Below are positions 23,130 to 35,400 of a stretch of DNA of 64,000 bases, piece by piece. How positions within the stretch are numbered: position 1 is the stretch's first letter; every line of letters starts with the position of its first letter. Position numbers and translations under genes: made by a program. The stretch is taken from assembly GCF_036370855.1 (NCBI RefSeq), contig NC_088098.1, positions 40,551,981 through 40,615,980 of the forward strand. The letters run 5' to 3'. The notes beneath the pieces were generated by a model. That model searched no databases. It was not told the origin of the DNA and worked only from the letters and a program-made list of their open reading frames with translations. Source of the DNA: Dromaius novaehollandiae (lineage: Eukaryota > Chordata > Aves > Casuariiformes > Dromaiidae).

Positions 23130-25496
23130 CTCAGATTCTGCACACAGACAGGTTTATGTAAAATATATAAACATTTGTCCAAGTTGTTACAGATTGCATA
23201 AATATGGCATTTTTACTGTTGCATTTACAGATGTGCATGTACAATGATGTGCAAATAATCACAATTTGATTACAATCTTTGAAAAGTACTTGAACTTTTG
23301 CATCCAAGTAACGCAATGAATGAAAAATGCCCAAAGAATTTAAATAGCAAACTTATAACATGGTTTAAATTCATAACAAATTTCAATGTCTTCTCAGTAA
23401 AACTTTCACACATTTAAAATAGTTTGTATTCATTTTATTTGTATATGTCAAAATACATTTTTTTTTCCAAAATAGTGGGTTTTGCAACTAGTTTCATGCA
23501 GATACAAGGTCTGCTCAGTACTACCAATAAAATCAATATAGCACAGTAGCCATTCATTTTTTTAGATATAAAGAATAAATAACCTAAATATAAAACACTA
23601 AAATATTAGAAACACGTATTTAATCATTCACAGGCACCCAAACTTTACCAAATATAATCCAGAATATGCCTAACTGTCTTGTAACAGAACTCAATACGTT
23701 GCAGCCATTCAAACTGTTCAATTCTTTGCTTTTTTTTATGTTAGCATAAGACAATGGAAGTTCCCTATGGTTCAGACCCACCTCTCATACAGATCTATTA
23801 CAATAAGATATCTCAAACTATCCGTGTACCTTTAAAATCAAGAATCCTGAGCTTGGTAGTAAGAGCATAACCTTACATCTTCAAAAAACCAATCAACAGA
23901 GAGAGGACATCATATCTTCCTTACCAAAACATATCCCACCCCCATAAAACTACCCCCCACCCCCAAGTAGGCAGTAGAACACAATGACCTTTTTAAATGA
24001 AGGGGTACAAATTCACATTTAATATAGTATACAATATAATCAATAATACAATAGCTACTACAAGCTTTACAATGTACAATTTGTTTTAATGGCTGATCTG
24101 TTCAGTGGTTTTAGGCAATAAACTATGTGCCAATAAGATGTCATATTCTGAATGGTTTAGTGAAAATATAAAAGCTGTTTGTTTCTAACAAAAGCGATCT
24201 TCACTTAAATACTTTTTTGTTTTTAAAGGCCACTGAAATGTATAAAATGGTCTGACATGATGGTGTTATCAAATTAGATGCCTTCTTACATGGCAACAAC
24301 AGTGCATATAAACATTAATGTAAGTGTAATGGGTTATGTTTTTCAATGATTTAGTAACATTACTTTGGCTAGCACAACAGTTTTGGACAGCACTCAGATA
24401 AATACAGGTATGTGAAATGTAGTGAAGCAGTTATATTTATGCAATTTTTATTATGGTGAACACTATCAAATGAAAAAAATGGGAGGAAAAGATAATAAAG
24501 TATTTTATATAGTTTAGACCTTTTGTAAAGATAGGGCTCCATACAATGTACAATGTCTAAATTCTTTATACCATAGAAATTAATGAACTTTGTTAAACAC
24601 ACTATTCTGGAGTAGCCTAATTTGCATTAACAGACATTTGCAATAGGGAAATATATTCAAGCATGCCACGTGGTGGTCTGAAAAATCAAACCAGTACACA
24701 TTTATATATACAGCATCACTCAGTACCTGCTCAAATGAATGTGACAATTACAGGATCTAACATCTCTCACTACAAACTTTTTTTTTTTTTTTTAAAGTGA
24801 CCAATAAAGGCAGAAAACAGGACTCTTAAAATAATTCTAGTTTCAACTGACTTTTAAAGCATTTTGTATAGGAAATAAATGCATATTGCACAAACAGTGA
24901 AAGCAAATGTTCCACCAAACATCTCTGTTCCAGGTGGCTGGACAATACAACTCTAGGTAGCTACACAAATATGTAATTGAAAAGGATGTGTGGTCTCTGC
25001 AAATGGTAAAGCTGTGAAAACACTGTACAAGAAAATCTGGTACATGAATAATTAGAAGGGAAAAAAAACAAATCCAAACTTAAGATTTAAAGAAAAACTG
25101 AGTATAGAAAAAAACTGGGAATTGTGGCACAACAAAAACGTTATTGAGTAACTGTCTTCTGTGAGAGCTGAAAGCTTTTGTTGATGTAAAAGTGTTTATG
25201 TACAACTAAGGCTTACTGGTTAAATATCTGAGGCGTATCTGGCCTTGAACACTTTCCTTATTATGCTGTAGCTGTAAACAAGATTTCTCAGTCATTTTAT
25301 CTTCTCAGCAGCTGCATTTTAACAGAAACAATGATCTTGATACAAAAAAAACACACAGGTAAGAGGGCGTTTGGCAGGATATCTGAAAATGACAGTCTCC
25401 AGGGGATCTTCCCACACTTCCAGTGACTGCCATACTATGGTCCACTGGAGTTACTAGTGATGTGCAATACCGTTATTTGCTGCTGTAGTAAACCCT
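23130..25496 (-). other. PPP1R12A: PPP1R12A 3'UTR (leucine-zipper-positive transcript)
   Basis: Continuous AT-rich sequence follows the canonical stop codon. The length of about 2.4 kb fits the known long 3'UTR of MYPT1 mRNA. The minus strand carries a Pumilio-type TGTATATA element at 24705-24712. A proximal AATAAA lies at 23434-23439. A CATAAA signal with a GT-rich downstream element (CTGTCTGTGTGC) at about 23135-23157 would give the end shown. The true 3' end is uncertain and may vary. Confidence 0.6.
24705..24712 (-). promoter_or_regulatory. Pumilio response element (TGTATATA) in PPP1R12A 3'UTR
   Basis: Matches UGUAHAUA exactly in the transcript sense. Function is inferred from the motif only. 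Confidence 0.4.
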
Positions 25497-25583
25497 TTAT
25501 TTGGAAAGTTTGCTTATAACTCTGATCAAGGCCCCATTTTCATCTTTTAGCCTCTGGTTGTCTGCCTTCAGATCTGGTAGCAT
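25497..25583 (-). CDS. PPP1R12A: PPP1R12A exon R: canonical terminal exon, leucine zipper and stop
   Basis: Reads MLPDLKADNQRLKDENGALI, then RVISKLSK and TAA (stop 25497-25499). This is the C-terminus of the leucine-zipper-positive isoform. Leucines at positions 5, 12, 19 and 26 of the exon form the heptad zipper that binds PKG-I-alpha. The acceptor (TTTTTGATAG) precedes 25583, phase 0. If a frame-shifting 31-nt exon is inserted upstream, as reported for the zipper-negative isoform, the +1 frame here ends at a TGA after about 13 codons, removing the zipper. Confidence 0.97.
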   Translation of the reverse strand: MLPDLKADNQRLKDENGALIRVISKLSK

Positions 25584-28500
25584 CTATCAAAAATGAAACA
25601 CAATGGTTATTTGTTGTTATACTCTAAGCAAAAGCAACAAGACTAGACAAGCATTGGGGATAAAAATCTTCATTCAAAGTAAGTACTTTGGCAGTTATTC
25701 TCCTCCTTATCAGCAGTTCAGAAAAATCTCACCTTTTAGCATGATACAGTTAGGAGTTATAGATTAGGAGTTTTCATATGCTCAGACTGCATGCGCTAAA
25801 TCTGAGTGGTGAGGATGAGAAGCTTCTGCACAAAAGCATTTATAGTAGCATGAGGAAAGTAATTAAATGCTTCAGATGCTAGAAGTGTAAAACCAAAAAT
25901 TTTTTATTACTGATGATTTAAAGAGGTCTGTCTATACTACACTTGCACTGTTTCAAAATAAAATACTGTGGCTAATCATATCTATCACTGTGCTCTTGGA
26001 GGATTCCACCCTGGATCAGATACCAAGTGATTCAGCACATTAACTCACAGCATTAATCTTCCAAAGACTTGTGTTCAAGCATACATCCTACAATTTGAGA
26101 TCGATCTCTGAACAGGATGGCTCACAAACACACAAAATATCACTGAAACACTAGGCTGCACACTCAGGCATACAAGCTAGAAGATGGCAAGTTAAGGTTG
26201 TCACAGGAGACAGGTGACACACAAGCACAAAGGCTGGAAAGGCAGGAGCCAAGTGAGGTGAGAGCTGGACAGGATCAGGCAGGAAAGGAGGACAAGTCAG
26301 TGCACAGAGGTTTGTACCAGTAAACTGTAACTTGCTGGAGAAACTAAAAGTAATCTCAGAAATTCTCAATATCTACATTCACAGACTGATAACAAACCAC
26401 CCATAAAACTCCTGGCTAAATTATGTATACAGTTTCTAGCAGGTGGTTTACATAGGAGGCAACAGCCTGTTCCTGCAGAGTGGTTGTTCAGTAACCTCTG
26501 GTGCACAAACATGCAAGAGGTCTAAGTCCAACTGATGACCTATGAAACAATAGCTACGTATTTTTTCATGATGAAATTTCCTTCCCCCTAGTTTTGTTTC
26601 CATTTTATTCTAACAAAATTATACTTTTAACCCCATTATATTCAAAACACTACTGTGAAACAGAAGGAACTGAGAAATTTAAAAATACAGCATTAATTAA
26701 CTGTGCATTACAGTACAGGCTTCTTTTACACATTTTCTCCACAAGATTACTGTCCATAAGCAGTTCACCAAACAGCAGACCCTCTCAGAGAGTGAACCCT
26801 GACAGTGCACTAAAGGAGTCTCTGGTTATAACAGCTCTAGTTTCTTCACCTGCATATACTGGAAGATGTGAAATGAAGGCAGGATAACGCAAGAGGAAAA
26901 AAAGGTGGTGTGCACAGTCAGACCACGTAAAAATCATTCTGCTAAACTGGATTCCATCTCTGCTCCAGAGTGCTTTGGGCAAGCCACCAAAATCAAGCTT
27001 TTCACAGAGAGCCGCTCTGAATTCCTTAATTCTACAATTTCAATTATAGTCAAGTGAAAGCTGTGCTCCGAACATAAAGTATTGTAAAATGCTGATTACT
27101 TTGAAAAATCATGTCAAAGTATTTGAAATGGGGCAGCTCAAGTAATCATTTGACAATTTCAAATATGACCTGTGTTATGTTTTCTAAGCTATTAAATAAG
27201 GTAATACTACCATCTCATATCACATGTCTACTATGAAGGCACATTTAATTACTTTTTGCAAAACTCATGATGCAATGAGAAAATTCACAAAAAAACTAAG
27301 AGGAAATAATTTTGTATTCTGTAAGTTTGGACAGTGCAAGTTAAACACGGAACTGCACACTGAACAATGAGTAGAATTTTAAAATATGTTGAAATGTTGC
27401 CATTTACTGAATAAAACAGAGTGCCTGCAAGAAGAAAAAAACAGGAAGCAATCAGATTATTGAAGATTATTCTAATGTACGCACATAGAAAATGCTTTCC
27501 ATGGTTTTGCTTCTGACATCTTGAATTTATGACCTCAGCTCTTAGTGTCTTGTTTGGATAATGGGTAGGTTCTGTTAGGAAAAGGAGGGGCAAAATCCAG
27601 CCTGGAGACTGTCTAACCACACTACTACTGTTGTCTGAGATAACACACGCTATGGGTCACATGCAGATAACAGGCACCTGCACCATGCATTTGTGTGTGC
27701 ACCTGTTATATTATGATAAACCTGGGCCTGTTCTATGGCGTGTATCTACAAACAATGAAATAGCTGTTTGTTCAGTAAATGCAACTAACACCTTTCTTTC
27801 CTGCTGTCCAATTTGTTACGGGCTTCATGCAAAACATCCTACGTGGAACTGCAACAGCCTTCATCAAGCCATGCACAACAGAGTTTGGTTTTGGTCTTGT
27901 TAACTGTGTATTTAACAAATGCCATTTTGTATGCCTTCCAGTGAAATCTCAGAGCAGCTCCACTAACTCCACAGTCCTGTTTCAACTTACTGACCAGGGA
28001 GCTGCAATCAATAATGCTTAATACACACAAGCAGACTCACAAACTGGTATTTTTTCTGTTGAACTCCCATCCTAACAAAGCAGCCACTGTTCAAATTTAG
28101 AGCCTTAACATAATCCAGTACCATTTCATAGTCTGTGAGTCCCTATAAATAGGTTTTAATCCTGATTAAACTAATAGGTAGAACATGCATTAACAAAATA
28201 TCTTCTCTTTTGTTAGCGAATCTGCTAAAGAATATGGGAAAGCTGATAGCAGACAAAGGCAGTTATGGATAACAGGAGATCGATCAGGAAAGATAAATTC
28301 AAATAGCACAACTAAAATGCTTATGCTTCCCATCTATACTAATCCCAAAGTGTTTTAAACCGAGCCAAAGATATTTATACAATTTTAGAGGCACACTGAA
28401 TTCCTACAGTACTAATACTTCCTGTGAGGTGGCACCACACACCTTTACTGTGGAGAGACAGAAAAAATAGCTTAGCAGTAAACTCAGTGTAATTACAGCT

Positions 28501-28860
28501 ACATACTGTACTTGATACTGTCAATACTTCCCAATAAAATAGGAGAGTATCTTTCTGTGACGAGATTTTTGAATAAAATTACAAATGCACTATTTTGCCT
28601 ATCTATATTATAGGATTAGCTGGTAACTTTGCAGTGCTGAAGTTGAGCAAATAATTATTCAACAATCACCTGACATGTGGAGCCAACTCAGATTTGTACA
28701 GTAATAATAATGCCTGTGTTTGCTGTAGAATCTAACAGTTTTTACATACAAAATCACTGTGTAAAAGTTTAGGTTATAAAAAGCTCATGAACTATTAGGG
28801 AACCTGTTCAGATTAGTCAGCCACACTGCAATGACTAAGCTACCACCTAAAGAGGTAACG

Positions 28861-28947
28861 TCAAACCTCCCCGCTGCGTTTCCATTGCTTTCCGTTTGCT
28901 ACCACAGCTTCTCGAACTCCAGGATAATCTGGCTTTGAAAACTCCCC
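28861..28947 (-). other. Open 29-codon stretch after a strong acceptor, possible alternative terminal exon
   Basis: TTCCTTTTTGTAG precedes a frame (phase 0) starting GEFSKPDYPGVREAVVANGK and ending at TGA. Local GC and CpG content is higher than the surrounding intron. It has no homology that I recognise. Confidence 0.2.
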
Positions 28948-30496
28948 CTACAAAAAGGAATACTGAATAGTTTTCTGTGATTTAACACCCTGAACTGGCT
29001 TACCACGGGTAAAGGAATGCCAGTGCTAGCACAAATAAAGATGGTAGGAACGCGCAGCTGTGGGCAACAGTCATTGGATTAGCTCCGTTGTGTTGAAAAA
29101 CCACATTGTTAGCTGAAGCTGATGCAAGACAGGCGGCCCTGAAGGGGCAGCTCTCCCTTCCCCAGCAGCAACATGCTCCTTCGCCAGCAGCAACATGCTC
29201 CTGCTGCTTTCTGTACATTAGGTTTAGCGACACGGCAACTATCAGGTAAGATGGAGCAAGTGACATAACGAATCACAAGATTGGTTTTCAGCCAGGTCAG
29301 TGAGCAGATCTGACTCACTCAGCAAGGGTTAATACAAGGGAACGGTCAGGAATGCAGGGCCTGGACCAGGAACAAGCTTTCCGTCCACATCCTACTGTTA
29401 GATCGACTTCAGGAAGATGTGAAGCCAAAGGATAAACCTATTTATTTCATGCCTCTTAGTGGGGAAAAGCTATGATCTGACCCTGTGAGCAGAATGAAAA
29501 AATATATCCTCATCTCTGCTTCTAAGAGGGAAGGGTGAGGGGAGAAGTACTTTAGCAAGAGCCACTGTGCAGAAGGAAAATTATTTTCTTTTCACCTACA
29601 GATCTTAAAAGCTCACTGAAACTTTCATCCTATACAGTTATTATCCAGTAAGAAGAGGAAAGGCTAACGGGTTTGGTCTGCAATGAAACCACATTTTGTT
29701 CCTCATAGATGTTTTGAGCCTTCAGTGGTTTTCTGGAACAGCCCTCCAATAGCACTAAAGGCAACAAATAGCTCATGCCTTTAACTGGAGGAGACTGATG
29801 ACCCAGTAAGCAATGTGACACATCTACAACAGTAGGGACATTTTTTGTGCATCTGTCTTTCTATCGTCTTTGTCTGATAGGATTCTGGTCCCCAGTTTGA
29901 ATGCCTACATGTACAGTAATACAAATTAATAACCTTCAAATCAGTGCTAAAACTGGGTATTTTAAGCTTAGTCTGAATCCTCTTAGAAAAATATAAGGAT
30001 TGTCCAGAACCACAGGAAGTTCATATATGAAAACATTAATTGACTAGAATCTCTGATACATTTTTGAAAAAAGTAAAGACTTTGATCCTCCCTAAACCCT
30101 AAAGACACAAATGTAAGAAAGTTGCTAATGCAAATGTTCAGAAGTGCACAGTACTGAAAGCACTTTTCGGACATTCTTTAGTTCAGACCGGGTTTGTTTC
30201 AATTCTATGCATTTTAATCATACTGCAGAGAGCAAGGTCAATTCTTAAGTTATCTGTGTTAGAAAACTAGAGTTAAATCTACCAATTTGAGAGTTTACAT
30301 ACATATCAAAACAAGGGAGTGACTTCAGCGTATCCTAGTGCTAGCTAAAATCCCTTCAAACTGTTGCTGAGGTTTTAACAAGTCAAAGGTCTCTTGAATC
30401 GTTGCCAAATTATCTTCAAGTACAAAATATACAAGCTTCGGTGCTAGTGAGGACTATACCACACCATACCAACACATCTGCAACAAGAAACTATAC

Positions 30497-30527
30497 CTGG
30501 AACAGCAGACACCATGCTTTAGCCACA
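30497..30527 (-). other. 31-nt interval with AG/GT borders, weak candidate for the zipper-switch exon
   Basis: Exactly 31 nt between a minus-strand AG (weak, no polypyrimidine tract) and a good donor (TTCCAG/GTATAG). The length equals the alternative 31-nt exon reported for MYPT1. Against it, phase 0 reads Cys-Gly-stop, which would not give the frame-shifted tail expected. Confidence 0.2.
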
Positions 30528-30643
30528 CTTCCATACTCGAGCAGTAAGTCCGTGTCCAACACACAGCCGTTAATAGTGAAATTCTGCCCAAGCACACACT
30601 AAATGTCAACACCTGCCTGGCTACACAAAGGAGAAGGAAGAAA

Positions 30644-30778
30644 TTACAAGTCCACAGACCGCAGCTGCCTACAGGACCCTGACAGCTTGGCAACCACTCT
30701 GGTCAAGGCCCTATTCTCAGTCACCAGTCGCTCATTTATGTGTCTCAAAGACTGAATCTGCTTTATTTGATGTAGGTT
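30644..30778 (-). CDS. PPP1R12A: PPP1R12A alternative terminal exon with a second leucine zipper
   Basis: A good acceptor (TATTTCTTTGATTCCTGCAG) opens a phase-0 frame of 44 codons ending in TAA at 30644-30646. It begins [20 protein letters not shown] and continues [13 protein letters not shown], ending RSVDL. Leucines at 11, 18, 25 and 32 form a perfect heptad zipper. Aligned to the canonical last exon, 13 of 24 residues are identical, and a 23-nt core differs at 3 positions, so this is an exon duplicate. Joined to exon P it would give a MYPT1 with a different zipper and 16 more C-terminal residues. No polyadenylation site was assigned. Expression is inferred from the intact frame and splice site. 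Confidence 0.7.
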   Translation of the reverse strand, partial: NLHQIKQIQSLRHINERLVTENRALTRVVAKLSGSCRQLRSVDL

Positions 30779-32428
30779 CTGCAGGAATCAAAGAAATAGG
30801 AGTGAAAACAAGAGAAAAAAAAGCATGCATATTATGTTTAAAAGAACCAGAGTTGAGCAGAATTGAAAGAAAACTTAAAAGAGAGACTCCTGTTTAAAGT
30901 AGATAACTCACTGTGAAAGGAAAGTATCAAACAAGTGGCACATTTTTGAAAAGTAATCTAAGAACCAGGAGTGATTAGTCACAGCTTTCCAAAACAGTTC
31001 AGGATACATTAACAATGAGAGTTATTCCTGGAATTCTTTACTTAACATCCTAATTCCACAACCTAAATCTCCTATTCAAATGTCTGTAAATAATCACACA
31101 TTTAACATATACTTTTACATGACAGTACAACAAATCATAAAAAGAGTTTTAATCTTTAATTCAAAACTTTCATGTATGTATTGCTTATTGAAAGTAAGCT
31201 TTTCAAAAAAGTAGGATATTTGCATTCTTTATTTTTCCCACAACCCCAGCCATCCCTAACAGTAATTTACAGGTTGATGATAAGAGCTCATATCCTCTGT
31301 CTTCCACTCTTAGAAACAATTATTTTCCTATATTGTAGTTTGCTTTCTACATATTTCACTTATAAAGACCCTTCAGGGACCTCAGACTTTGTGGCCTCTA
31401 CTACAGCAAACTATCTTGGCCTGAATCTGAAGTAGCTAAAGACATCATGGCTGCCTTCTGCTTACATCTGCTTGAAAGCGTCTATTATATCAACAAAAAC
31501 TTAAGTGCATGTATTTCAATGAAAAGTATTTGGAAGTTAATGCAGCTTCTAAGCACCAGAGGGAGCTCAAAAACGAGCTTCAAAAGGAAATTTTATTAAT
31601 CAATGACAAATGTCAGATCTCAGAATAGTGATGATAAAATCCTTTAAAATTATGGAGTCCAAAAATATTTTCTATCTTATCACGTTCCAATAGATTTCAA
31701 GTTCTATTTTAATTCTATCAGTTCAGTTGGACCCATCCAATATTACATCCTGGGGTATAATATAAAACAAATCTGACGAGTTTGTCAGTCATCTTAATTG
31801 TATCAGATGGCTTAACAGTGGTAAACCAGAGCATTAGAAAAGTCCTATCACGACTGGTTAAAAAAATACACCAGAAATTTATTACAAAAGTGGTTTCCTC
31901 CTGGGATTCAGTTCACATGTATTTGAAAAAAATGGAAATTATTCACTCTTGACAAATAAAAGTTTTTCGTTTGATATGGGCAACATTATGCTCTCTAATT
32001 CATAGTTTAAAGATCATGAAATAGACTAATATTTAATGCTTAAATATCTACAGAATTATATGCTATAGTTATTTTTAAGTTAAAAATTATATAGTATCAC
32101 ATCAGAAACAGACACTGAAATTCTGTCTTCATCAGATTAAGGTATGTTTCACTCTAAACATCTTTGAATATTTCTTGTCAACCAGTCTGTTATACAAGCG
32201 TAAGTCTCAGCACTTTCTTGGAAAACAAGACGTCCTACGTGTACGACTGCTGATGCCAGAATAACAACTTCACTACAAATTACATGAGATAAGTGATTTG
32301 GAAATGTGCCCATGATTTACTTATTTTCTAGTGAAATTACAGCAGCTAGTGATACTGCCAGACAACATGCTGATTACAACCACTGACATAATCATACACT
32401 TTGTTGTCTATAGTTCAACTATACTTAC
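30779..32428 (-). other. PPP1R12A: PPP1R12A intron between exon P and the alternative zipper exon
   Basis: 1.65 kb AT-rich intron. No exon or recognised repeat was seen. Confidence 0.75.
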
Positions 32429-32479
32429 TTTCAGTTCCTCTTCCATTTCAGATATCCTTCTTTCTAGAGCTCTTCTTTC
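32429..32479 (-). CDS. PPP1R12A: PPP1R12A exon P (51 nt): coiled coil ERRALERRISEMEEELK
   Basis: 17 codons, phase 0 to 0, acceptor GATTTAG and donor AAA/GTAAGT. It is identical in character to vertebrate MYPT1 just before the zipper. It is the branch point from which the alternative C-termini are chosen. Confidence 0.97.
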
Positions 32480-35400
32480 CTAAATCAAAAGGTGTGTTAA
32501 TATTGAACAATCCCATTTTTAAAAAATTACTTCTTGTAAATACTGTGAGAATAGTGAAATACTTCAAGTTTCAAAGATCATACAACCAAAAGCACAGTGT
32601 GGACAGGAAACTTGTGATGGCGGTGATGTATAGAAAATTTGACAATATTGAATTTTAACAGCTCAGGAGGAAGAGATATTAAAATGTACATCAAATCCTA
32701 TAAAATATACCCCTTCCTTTACTCAGATTTAGACAGTTTGTAAGTACTGTTTGTTTGGATTTATTTTTCCATAAGCTAGGTTTTCATAAGAGCTTATTTT
32801 CATAATAGCTTAATATACAAGAAATGCAGAAAATGATCAGAAACAAACAAGAATATTAAAAGAAACAGAAGCACAAAAGCGTACGCTTTCATAGACAAGC
32901 AAATGTAGCTGAAACATCTGCCTCAGCTCAGTTGGATCTGCGCGCACTATAAACTGCAACGTAGTGTAGATATACCCAAACTTACATTAAATGGGTTAGC
33001 TGAGTACCAAAGAAACCTAGCCACATAAGACTACCTGCTTCGTGAGTAAATGCTTCCTGAATATTTTCTGCGTTTCTAGTATATTTTTCTCTTTTTTTCC
33101 TTTTTACCTGAGAAGCAGGAGAAATTAGCCTTTGTAGAGCACTTTAGGTTGTCTTGATTACAAAGATGACAACGGTACCCAAGCTAGCTTACTTTGAATT
33201 AGCTTAGGTTTTTCTAATACTATGCTACAGTCTGCAGTGCAGACACACCTTCGTATTTTTTAAATGGTACTATTTAGTTTAAACCTCATTTTCGACATGT
33301 GACAGATGAATAGCTAATGCAATAGACTTCAGGGCTTATAGCTCGATTGCTTTCCTTGTGTCAGACAATGCAGTGTGCCTCATTTAAAAGCAGCTGCGGT
33401 TATTCAGTACTCTACATTCAGATTTTTCCAAAGTGTGAAAGGCAAAAGCAACAGATTATTGCAAAGTGTACATATGCATCTGCATACAATGGTGTTATGC
33501 AAACAGCAAGCAGCATTGACTGAGGTGTTTAAAACTTTGGTTAGATCATACCGCCCAGTAGATACTGACTCTTGCCGGTCACCTTTCAGATACAAATCAT
33601 TTGAATTTAGTTTAATCAGAGTGCAGTTATTCCCCAACATTTTCTCATTTTAGCAAAAAACTAATGCAAAGGTTTAGCAAAATAATAGATTACTGCAGTT
33701 GTTAGTACTTATTGTACTTAATTCTTTTAAGAATTTTACCATAATGACACTGACTGATAGTAATGGGCATAGTAACTACCAGTGAGTTAACTGCAGTAAG
33801 CAAGTGACTAACAAAAAACCCAAACCGTCTTACATTACTTAGAATTGTATCAGTTACCTACTAGTTTTGTAAGATAATATTATCAGTGCTCTTACTTTAA
33901 GACGTATTTGAAAATTCGTGCAATTACCAAGAGGTGAATGATTGATGAAATAAATCTCAAAATTTCAGATGGTCAGAAAATCAAGTTACTAATACACATT
34001 CTGAAGTCCTTTTGATGCATTTGTTTAACTAGGTATGTTAAGCTTGTCTAAAACTTATTTTAATTAACTCTGTATACTTCATATTATATAAAAAAAACAT
34101 TTAAATGGACTGGCCTAGATCTATGATTCGTTGTAAGAGTAATGTTCTGATTAGTAAGCCTCTTGACAAAGTGAACGGTTCATACAACTAGGAAAATTCC
34201 TAAGGCCTGTTTTAGTAATGCATGCCTCTTTCAGTAACGCATGAATAAACCCACTGTGCCACTGCACAGATAAGCACGTTTAGGCATTTTCACTATATTT
34301 GTTCATCTGTGTTCCTTCAATCAATTAATTTTCAGAAAGCCTTTCTTTTCCAAATGACCATTCAAACCACAGATAACAGAGGATTACAGGATACCTGTTT
34401 CCTGTAAGAACACAAAATAGCACAAACTTTCACCATTTCTCAAATGTTTGCACTCCAGTTTTGCTAGAATAGATTTGTTAGGAGTGCAAAAAAAACCCAG
34501 ACTCCCTCTTAGCAACAAACTTCCAATAGCAAAAACCCTAATATAGATGCTCTCCTCAAGATGAAAAAAATACATGCCAGTTTCTTAGTGTATAGAAGAC
34601 AGTATCTCATCTGTATTTATCAGAACAAGTCGGAACCATAGCCTTGATACAGTGTGATCAAGGTACACTGATTTATATAGCTGAAAAACTGACCCTATAG
34701 CTACAAAATTATTAAAAAATAAAACACAGGTATATACCTACACATATTTGTATATTCAGTAATATCAACAAGATAACTCCTCTCCCCACAACAAATTTCC
34801 AAATGACGAATTCTAAATTTGGGGGAAGCTGGTTCAAGGTGCCTACAATTCTGATCCAGACCAAAACCTTGCAATTTGAGTTCTGCTACCATGTCACATG
34901 AAATCCCACAAAGCACTTTTAAAGTACTTTTCATAGTGACATGTTGTTAGCAAAACTCTTATCTTGCTGGGATTTTGGAGCTGTGATCAGATGCCTACAC
35001 CCATATCCATGCAAATGGACGTGTACTCAGTTTTCAAATAAACGATGTCGACTTATCACCAAATCACATCATGGAGACCTGCTTTTGAAGGCTGAGTTTA
35101 AATAAAATTCAAAGCTTAGAAATTCACTGCAGTAAAATTAAAAAAATATGGGCTTAATAAATTTTTCCATCTTCTTTACTGAAAAACTATGTTTCCACTT
35201 GAAAACACCATTATAGATGCCTTCAGCTTTTTTTCTGCTGTGCCTGTTCAGCCTTTTATGTCACCACATTTATTCTCACCACTTTACTTTTCCCCTCCCT
35301 ATTTTTCTATGTATCTTGCATATACATCTTCAACATTAGTTTTATTTTAGTGAAGTCTTATACTTGGAAAACGTACATTCGTACCTTTCACATTTATACC

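Larger units (their letters stand above)
25584..30643 (-). other. PPP1R12A: PPP1R12A intron before the canonical last exon; candidate alternative exons
   Basis: Mostly featureless AT-rich intron. It should contain the reported 31-nt zipper-switch exon. The only interval of that length that I found with AG and GT borders is 30497-30527. A separate open stretch after a strong acceptor lies at 28861-28947. Neither is proven. Confidence 0.6.

Noticed and set aside
26850..26858. Possible 9-nt microexon (minus strand) between CATCTTCCAG and GTGAAG in the last PPP1R12A intron
   Set aside because: Both splice signals are good, but an in-phase 9-mer has no homologue in MYPT1 that I know and could arise by chance in a 5 kb intron.
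27403..27440. Strong polypyrimidine acceptor (TTTTTTTCTTCTTGCAG) on the minus strand followed by GCACTCTGTT
   Set aside because: The frame stops after six codons and no donor gives a 31-nt exon. Likely a decoy acceptor.
28420..28465. Strong acceptor (TTTTTTCTGTCTCTCCACAG) on the minus strand, tested as the 31-nt switch exon
   Set aside because: The nearest GT gives 29 nt, not 31, and phase 0 begins with a stop codon.
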